Assembly (NCBI RefSeq): GCF_023101685.1
Contig: NZ_CP082164.1
Location: 4,154,001-4,218,000 of the forward strand
Source: Bradyrhizobium sp. 186
GTDB taxonomy: Bacteria > Pseudomonadota > Alphaproteobacteria > Rhizobiales > Xanthobacteraceae
Length of the DNA: 64,000 bases
Direction of reading: 5' to 3'
A program made the position numbers and the translations under genes. This document shows positions 59,402 through 64,000 of the stretch, in pieces. The notes under the pieces were generated by a model. The model was not told the origin of the DNA. It saw only the letters and a list, made by a program, of their open reading frames with translations, and did no database searches. Each line of letters starts with the position of its first letter. Positions within the stretch are counted from its first letter, which is position 1.

Positions 59402-60694
59402 TTGGAATTAACCTTGCGTCTTGTCACTGCGCTTCTGACGGCATCGCTGCTTCTGGCGCTGCAACCGGTGCGCGCGCAGTTGACGGGACACGGCGGACCT
59501 GTCCGTGCGATCGCCGTTTCGGCCGATGGCAAGACCGTCCTGTCGGGTAGCTTCGACACCGCGGCGATCCGATGGTCCCTTGCAACCGAGTCCGCCGAGC
59601 AAGTCCTTCGCTTCCATTCGGATGCGGTGGACGCGGTTGCCTTCCTCGGGGACGGAAGAATGGCAACGGCCGGGGCAGACGGCCAGATTGCAATTTGGAC
59701 GCCAGGCCGGCAGCAGCCCGACCAGGTTTTCGAAGGCCATACGGGGCCCATCGTCGGGCTCGCCGCTTCGCCCGATGCATCGAAGCTCGCATCAGCCTCG
59801 TGGGACCACACTGTGCGGGTTTCACCGTTGCTCGACGGTGCGACGCGCGTGCTGGAAGGTCACTTGCAAAACGTGAACGGTGTGGCCTTTGCTCCCGATG
59901 GAAAATCGCTGGTCAGCGTGGGCTACGACCGGACAATGCGGATCTGGCAGTTGCCGGACGGCACCTCCGAGATCGTTATGATGCCGGCGCCATTGAATGC
60001 CGTTGCCGTCTCGCCTGATGGCGAAATCGTCGCCGGCGCAGCAGATGGCAAGCTGCGCCTGCTGACCTCCGAGGGTAAGGATGCGGGCGAGGTGGCGGCC
60101 GGCGCTGCACCGATCGTGGCTCTGGCAATCTCCGGCGACGGCGCGTTGATCGCCGCCGCAAGCGTTGGCGGTACTGTCGCGATCGTCGACCGCAAGGCGC
60201 GCAGTGTGGTGCGCACGCTTGCGGGGTCCGGCGTTCCCGTCTGGTCAGTTGCTTTTTTGCCGGATGGCACGACCTTGTTGACCGGCGACGCCGACGGAAA
60301 GATCCGGCGCTGGAGTGCGCGCAGCGGCGAGCCCATCGGGTCGAACCTGCTCGGCACGCCAGCGGACCCACTCGCTGCGTTCGCCGGCGATCACGGAGCT
60401 GAGATCTTTAGAGCGTGCGTTGCGTGTCACACTTTATCGGAAACAGACGTGCAACGTGCAGGTCCGACGCTTGCCGGACTTTACGGCCGAAAGATCGCTT
60501 CGTTGCCGGGTTACCGCTTCTCCGACGCGCTCAAGAAGATGGATATCGTCTGGACACCCGAGACGGTCTCAAGACTGTTCGAGGTCGGTCCGAACACCTA
60601 TACGCCAGGCACGAAGATGCCGGAGCAGCGCATTGGGTCGGCCGACGATCGCCGCGCGCTGACGGACTTTCTCGGCCGGGCCACGTCGAGATAG
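59402..60694 (+). CDS. WD40-repeat protein with C-terminal cytochrome c domain
   Basis: A 430-residue exported protein. A signal peptide (LVTALLTASLLLALQPVRAQ) is followed by about seven WD-like blades in residues 27-315 (GHGGPVRAIAVSADGKTVLS, GHTGPIVGLAASPDASKLAS, GVPVWSVAFLPDGTTLLTGD). A class I cytochrome c domain of about 100 residues follows, with haem motif C339-V-A-C342-H343 and axial methionine in GTKMPEQRI. It is a periplasmic electron-transfer protein. Start is TTG 59402; a second TTG at 59414 is possible. Convergent with the polyferredoxin gene, 17 bases apart. Confidence 0.88.
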   Translation: MELTLRLVTALLTASLLLALQPVRAQLTGHGGPVRAIAVSADGKTVLSGSFDTAAIRWSLATESAEQVLRFHSDAVDAVAFLGDGRMATAGADGQIAIWTPGRQQPDQVFEGHTGPIVGLAASPDASKLASASWDHTVRVSPLLDGATRVLEGHLQNVNGVAFAPDGKSLVSVGYDRTMRIWQLPDGTSEIVMMPAPLNAVAVSPDGEIVAGAADGKLRLLTSEGKDAGEVAAGAAPIVALAISGDGALIAAASVGGTVAIVDRKARSVVRTLAGSGVPVWSVAFLPDGTTLLTGDADGKIRRWSARSGEPIGSNLLGTPADPLAAFAGDHGAEIFRACVACHTLSETDVQRAGPTLAGLYGRKIASLPGYRFSDALKKMDIVWTPETVSRLFEVGPNTYTPGTKMPEQRIGSADDRRALTDFLGRATSR

Positions 60695-60711
60695 CCTTAT
60701 AGTTTTGCGCT

Positions 60712-62682
60712 CTAATCCTTGTTTTCGCGTCGGCGGAGGTAATCATCCGTCGTGCGCGGCGGCGCGCGCTCGGGAACGCCCTTGAATGGATCGAACTGTT
60801 GCTCGCTCATGACAATGACGCGACAGTCCGCGCACATCCTTAAGACGTTGAGCCGTTTGTCCCCGGCGGGATACATCCAATGCCGCCCCTCGAGCTCCGT
60901 CGCGATCCGATCGATCGTGCTCTTGACGCCGAAGGGCGTGCCGCAGCGGACACACAGGGCCGGTTCTTCCTCCTTGATGATTTGCGCTGGCGCGCGCCTT
61001 GCTCGGAAGTCGATCTGCGGCTTGAGCCGGATGACCTTTTCAGGACAGGTGCTCTCGCACAGACCGCATTGCACGCAAGCGTCTTCCACGAATTTGAGGA
61101 CGGGACGCTCGGGATCGGCGCGAAGCGCGCCGGTTGGGCAGGCCGAAACACAGGACAGGCACAGCGTGCAACCGCCGGTGTCGACGGTGATCGCACCGAT
61201 CGGTGCGCCCTCGGGCAAGGCGATCACGTCAACGGTCTTGGGTGCGAGGCGATGTAGTTCACTCAAGCCGAAGCGAAGCAGATCGCTCCGCTTGCCGACC
61301 GTCCGGAAAGTCGCTGGCGTCTCGAGGCCAGCAAGGTTTCCAATCCCCGTCAGTTGCTCAGCCAAAGCATCGGGATCGTCAGTTTCGATCGTGGCCACAC
61401 GGCGTCCGTCAAATCCGAGCCCCGCAAGAATGGTCTCTGCCATGCTGATCGTCAGCAATAATCCGGTCACGCCGTGTCGCGGCTTGGCGCGCAGCAGGAA
61501 CCGCACGGCAGCCGCGCCATACGCGAATGCGCCGATGATTGCCTCCAGGCCGACCTGCGTCAGCTCGTTGACAGTGAGGGGAAGCACGTTGGCGTGCAAT
61601 CCGTCGCCGTGGCGGGCGAGCGCATCGATCAGCGGCGTGCCGTGCTGGCTGTCATGCAGTAGCAGCACCGGATGCGTGCCGCCGGCCTCTTGATAGGTGA
61701 GCAACATGGCGCGAAGGATCTGCAACTGGGTGTCGGCGGGCGGCTGCGTATAGGATGCAGCTCCTGTGGGGCAAGCGGCCGCGCATTGCCCGCAACCTGC
61801 GCAGACTTCTGCGTTGACAGCGACATGGTCGCCGGCGGGCGTGATCGCGCCGGTCGGGCACAGATCGAGGCAGCGATGACATCCGGTCAGCTTCGAGCGC
61901 GAATGGGCGCAGAGGCTGGGCGTGAATTCGACATATTTCGGCTTGTCGAAACTGCCGACCAGATCGCGCGCGGCAAGCACCGCGCGCAGTACGGCCGCGG
62001 GATCTCTCGGATCCGCACGGAGATAGCCGTCCCGGAGGTCGTGCGCGGGAAACAGCGGCGGCTCGCCGGAGAGGTCAAGCACGAGATCGCAGCGCGAGGT
62101 CGCCCCATTGCGCGGGGCTTCGAACACGAAGCGGTCGCGCGAAGACGGGCGGGAGCGGGCGTAGTCGTCGATCGTGAGCTCGAAAGCGCCAAAATGTCCC
62201 CGCGCGTTCTGGATCGTGCCCTTCACGATCGGGAACACTGCCGTGGCAGGCGGCGTGACGTCTGCCGGCTGCTTGAGCATGACCGTGACATCGAGGTGGC
62301 CTGCGAGCAGCCGGCCGACGTCGACTGCAGCCTCATCGTGCCCATAGATCAGGATGATACCTTCGCTCGATAGTGTGACCAGCGGATAGTCCGGTGCGGG
62401 AATCGCAGCCGCCGCCAGCAGCGCCGCCATCTTCGCGCCTGCATTCGCGCCCTCGCGCGACCAGCCCGCCGTCTCGCGGATGTTAACGAACGTGATCCCG
62501 CCAGGGCGTTCGCCAATCGCATCGGTGAACTGCGCAGCCTGCTGCGTGCAGGCGACCATCAGCGGGCTGTCCGCTTTTGCGGCGTTGCGGAAATGATCGA
62601 GCTCTGCGCCGCAGAGATGACGAAAGCTCCTGATCTCGCAGTTGGGGCATCCACGCCGGATCGCAGCCATGTCGAGGCGCAT
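60712..62682 (-). CDS. Large 4Fe-4S polyferredoxin-like protein, N-terminus frameshifted
   Basis: A 656-residue iron-sulfur protein with paired 4Fe-4S motifs: CHRCLDLCP, CAGCGQCAAACP, CTLCLSCVSACP and CVQCGLCESTCP. A further CVRCGTP and CADCR near the C-terminus may bind zinc. The frame given starts at ATG 62682, but upstream codons in the same phase read TVLICSCEDTM, the expected family start. A good ATG with GAGG at 62777 is one base out of phase, so one C seems missing near 62730. The intended gene is probably 60712-62777. Such proteins accompany formate dehydrogenase-type clusters and may pass electrons or help cofactor assembly. Confidence 0.85.
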   Translation of the reverse strand: MRLDMAAIRRGCPNCEIRSFRHLCGAELDHFRNAAKADSPLMVACTQQAAQFTDAIGERPGGITFVNIRETAGWSREGANAGAKMAALLAAAAIPAPDYPLVTLSSEGIILIYGHDEAAVDVGRLLAGHLDVTVMLKQPADVTPPATAVFPIVKGTIQNARGHFGAFELTIDDYARSRPSSRDRFVFEAPRNGATSRCDLVLDLSGEPPLFPAHDLRDGYLRADPRDPAAVLRAVLAARDLVGSFDKPKYVEFTPSLCAHSRSKLTGCHRCLDLCPTGAITPAGDHVAVNAEVCAGCGQCAAACPTGAASYTQPPADTQLQILRAMLLTYQEAGGTHPVLLLHDSQHGTPLIDALARHGDGLHANVLPLTVNELTQVGLEAIIGAFAYGAAAVRFLLRAKPRHGVTGLLLTISMAETILAGLGFDGRRVATIETDDPDALAEQLTGIGNLAGLETPATFRTVGKRSDLLRFGLSELHRLAPKTVDVIALPEGAPIGAITVDTGGCTLCLSCVSACPTGALRADPERPVLKFVEDACVQCGLCESTCPEKVIRLKPQIDFRARRAPAQIIKEEEPALCVRCGTPFGVKSTIDRIATELEGRHWMYPAGDKRLNVLRMCADCRVIVMSEQQFDPFKGVPERAPPRTTDDYLRRRENKD

Positions 62683-62793
62683 CGTGTCTTCACACGAGCA
62701 GATCAGGACGGTCTTCGCTGGCTGCTCCAGGTGAATCCCTCCGTCAGTGCGGGCGCCGACTTACGGACTCGCGTCATTCCTACACCTCGTATA

Positions 62794-62806
62794 GATAGTT
62801 ACTATC
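62794..62806. promoter_or_regulatory. Palindrome in the divergent polyferredoxin/ligase promoter
   Basis: GATAGT-t-ACTATC, a perfect 13-base dyad in the 44-base gap between the two inferred starts (62777 and 62822). Such a short shared interval means one regulator could control both genes. Confidence 0.45.
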
Positions 62807-62909
62807 GGGAAGAAAAGGAAAGTGGAGGACGGCCCTGCGGTCGACCCCAACCAGCCACGTTTCCCCGGCGGAACCGATCCATCTGCCGCCGCCATTCACG
62901 CTCGTCCGA

Positions 62910-63590
62910 TTGCGCGAGAGCGGTGACGCCTTTGCCCACGCTTGCTGCATTGCACCCAAGAGCGGTGCCGGCACGCTGGTGTGTGTCGGGCGGTTCGATC
63001 TTGCCGAATTCGCCGTGGTGCTCGAGCCCGGCGAACCCTTGAGCACCGCGCGACGCGCCTTCTACGCCGGCATGGTCGCGCTCACCGACGCTCTCGGCGC
63101 CTACGCGCCGCCGAACAAGGCAGTCGCGATCGGTTGGCCCGACGCCGTCAGGATTGATGGCGGGCTGGTCGGCGGCGGGCGGATGGGATGGCCGTCGTCC
63201 GCGCGCGAGGACGAGCCGCCCGCATGGCTCGTGTTTGGCGCCATGATCCGGACGGTCGCAATGACCGACCGGGGGCCCGGCGTTCATCCGCTCGCATCTG
63301 CGCTGGACGAGGAGGGGTTTGGCGAAGCGGGAGCCGAGCAGGTGACCGAGAGCTTTGCACGGCACCTCATGCGGGTTATCGATAGTTGGCAGGTCGATGG
63401 CTTTGACAGCGTCGCGCGCGACTATCTCAGCCGGGTTCCCCGCGAGCGGCAAACGCTTCAGAGGATCGACGATGGCGGCGATCTCCTGACGCGCCGCGTT
63501 GGCACCGACAGGACTGAGCGGAGCGAGCTCGTCAACGCGCTCGCCACGCCATCCTGGCTCGATCTGAAGCTAGGAGGGCCGCGGCTGTGA
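62910..63590 (+). CDS. Biotin/lipoate-protein ligase family-like protein, N-terminus frameshifted
   Basis: A 226-residue frame from TTG 62910. Conserved blocks FAVVLEPGEPLSTARRAFYA, WPDAVRIDGGLVGGGRMGWP and WLVFGAMIRTVAMTD belong to a BPL/LplA-like family without known substrate. The natural start is further back: codons before 62910 read LPPPFTLVR in phase, and GTG 62822 reads VEDGPAVDPNQPRFP in another. Removing one C from the CCCC run at 62863-62866 joins them into a protein of about 255 residues. The stop overlaps the next gene's GTG. Confidence 0.8.
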   Translation: MRESGDAFAHACCIAPKSGAGTLVCVGRFDLAEFAVVLEPGEPLSTARRAFYAGMVALTDALGAYAPPNKAVAIGWPDAVRIDGGLVGGGRMGWPSSAREDEPPAWLVFGAMIRTVAMTDRGPGVHPLASALDEEGFGEAGAEQVTESFARHLMRVIDSWQVDGFDSVARDYLSRVPRERQTLQRIDDGGDLLTRRVGTDRTERSELVNALATPSWLDLKLGGPRL

Positions 63591-64000
63591 AACTGCTGCG
63601 CACCATCGCGCTCGACGCCTCCGACACCTTCGTGTTCGATGTGCCGGCCGAGCCAGGCGAATGGGCTGTCTCCGGCACCTTCCGCTTCTGCGAGCAGGAT
63701 CCGGCGAAGCTCACCGGAAAGCCTCGCGCGGCCTTCCGCAGCGGCTTCCTCGGGGTGAAATCCTGGGGCTGGTCGACGCTGGTGCAGATTGTGCCGGCGA
63801 CGGAGGACGATTGCCAGGCGCTGATCGAACTCCTTGCCAGGCAACTCCTCGATCGCTTCGGCGCGCCAGATCTGCCAACCGCGCGGACGGCCGCGGAAGA
63901 GGAGATCGCCTTTGCGCAGTCGCTCTGCACGCATCCGATCAGTTCGCTCATTGCCGTCCACCGCTTGGTGAGCGACGGCGAAGTCCGCGAGTCATTCCGC
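63587..64000 (+). CDS. DUF6505-like protein, 3' end outside the window
   Basis: GTG 63587 overlaps the stop of the ligase-like gene (GTGA) and has AGGAGG 7-8 bases upstream. 138 codons are visible (LLRTIALDASDTFVFDVPAE, GFLGVKSWGWSTLVQIVPAT, FGAPDLPTARTAAEEEIAFA). I recall similar proteins of unknown function beside the ligase-like gene in rhizobial formate dehydrogenase-type loci, annotated DUF6505. No active-site motif is evident. Confidence 0.75.
   Translation, partial: MKLLRTIALDASDTFVFDVPAEPGEWAVSGTFRFCEQDPAKLTGKPRAAFRSGFLGVKSWGWSTLVQIVPATEDDCQALIELLARQLLDRFGAPDLPTARTAAEEEIAFAQSLCTHPISSLIAVHRLVSDGEVRESFR

Noticed and set aside
1..64000. CRISPR arrays, tRNA and rRNA genes.
   Set aside because: No regularly spaced repeats and no cloverleaf or rRNA-like sequence were seen on reading; short hairpins present are intercistronic or IS-associated.

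Overview
The window is high-GC DNA, densely packed with short operons, GTG and TTG starts and 4-base stop/start overlaps. It encodes mostly solute uptake and small-molecule catabolism: four complete ABC importers, the tail of a fifth, an NCS1 permease, two LLM-type flavin monooxygenases, a two-component HpaB/HpaC hydroxylase, a xanthine-dehydrogenase-like hydroxylase and a fused molybdopterin enzyme. This fits a metabolically versatile alphaproteobacterium, most likely Bradyrhizobium or a near relative. That is inference from gene content and sequence style; no rRNA or marker gene is present. I see no tRNA, rRNA, CRISPR array, prophage or replication origin.

Region A (1-12.5 kb): the end of a polar amino acid ABC ATPase and a DapA-family lyase. 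Next is a minus-strand operon with a nitrate/sulfonate/pyrimidine-type ABC importer, a class II aldolase and an LLM flavin monooxygenase, divergent from a GntR regulator. A plus-strand operon follows with an SDR lacking the usual catalytic lysine, an aminotransferase, an alpha/beta hydrolase, a carbamoylase-type amidase and a flavin reductase. Region B (13-28.4 kb): an aminotransferase (frameshifted at its end), an AmaB-type aldehyde dehydrogenase, a LysR regulator and a DAO-family oxidase look like a pipecolate/lysine catabolic set. They are followed by a branched-chain-type ABC importer with fused LivH-LivM permease, an XRE-cupin regulator, an ornithine cyclodeaminase/mu-crystallin protein and a 1105-residue molybdopterin/FNR/ferredoxin fusion.

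Region C (28.4-44.1 kb): a relic of an HPr-EI phosphotransfer gene. Then a probable MarR regulon: formamidase and NCS1 permease on one side, and on the other an amidohydrolase, a three-subunit molybdenum hydroxylase whose FeS subunit is fused to a CoxG domain, a Liv-type ABC importer and a Rieske ferredoxin. Near-identical palindromes lie in front of both arms. The gene set suggests uptake, hydroxylation and hydrolysis of a nitrogen heterocycle or cyclic amide. Region D (44.5-55.7 kb): a Pot/Fbp-type ABC importer with an LLM monooxygenase, divergent from class II aldolase, HpaB-type hydroxylase, flavin reductase, RidA, DUF1028 protein and LysR; a second, independently built oxidative pathway.

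Region E (55.7-58.5 kb) is decayed: a 3'-truncated IS110-family element whose upstream end keeps three hairpins (candidate bridge-RNA relic), a gene it cuts, and a winged-helix pseudogene. Region F (58.5-64 kb): two small exported or membrane proteins, a WD40-cytochrome c protein, a large polyferredoxin, a biotin/lipoate-ligase-like protein and the start of a probable DUF6505 protein. The last four resemble accessory genes found near formate dehydrogenase clusters. Several genes carry one-base indels in short homopolymers, so some frameshifts may be sequencing or assembly errors.
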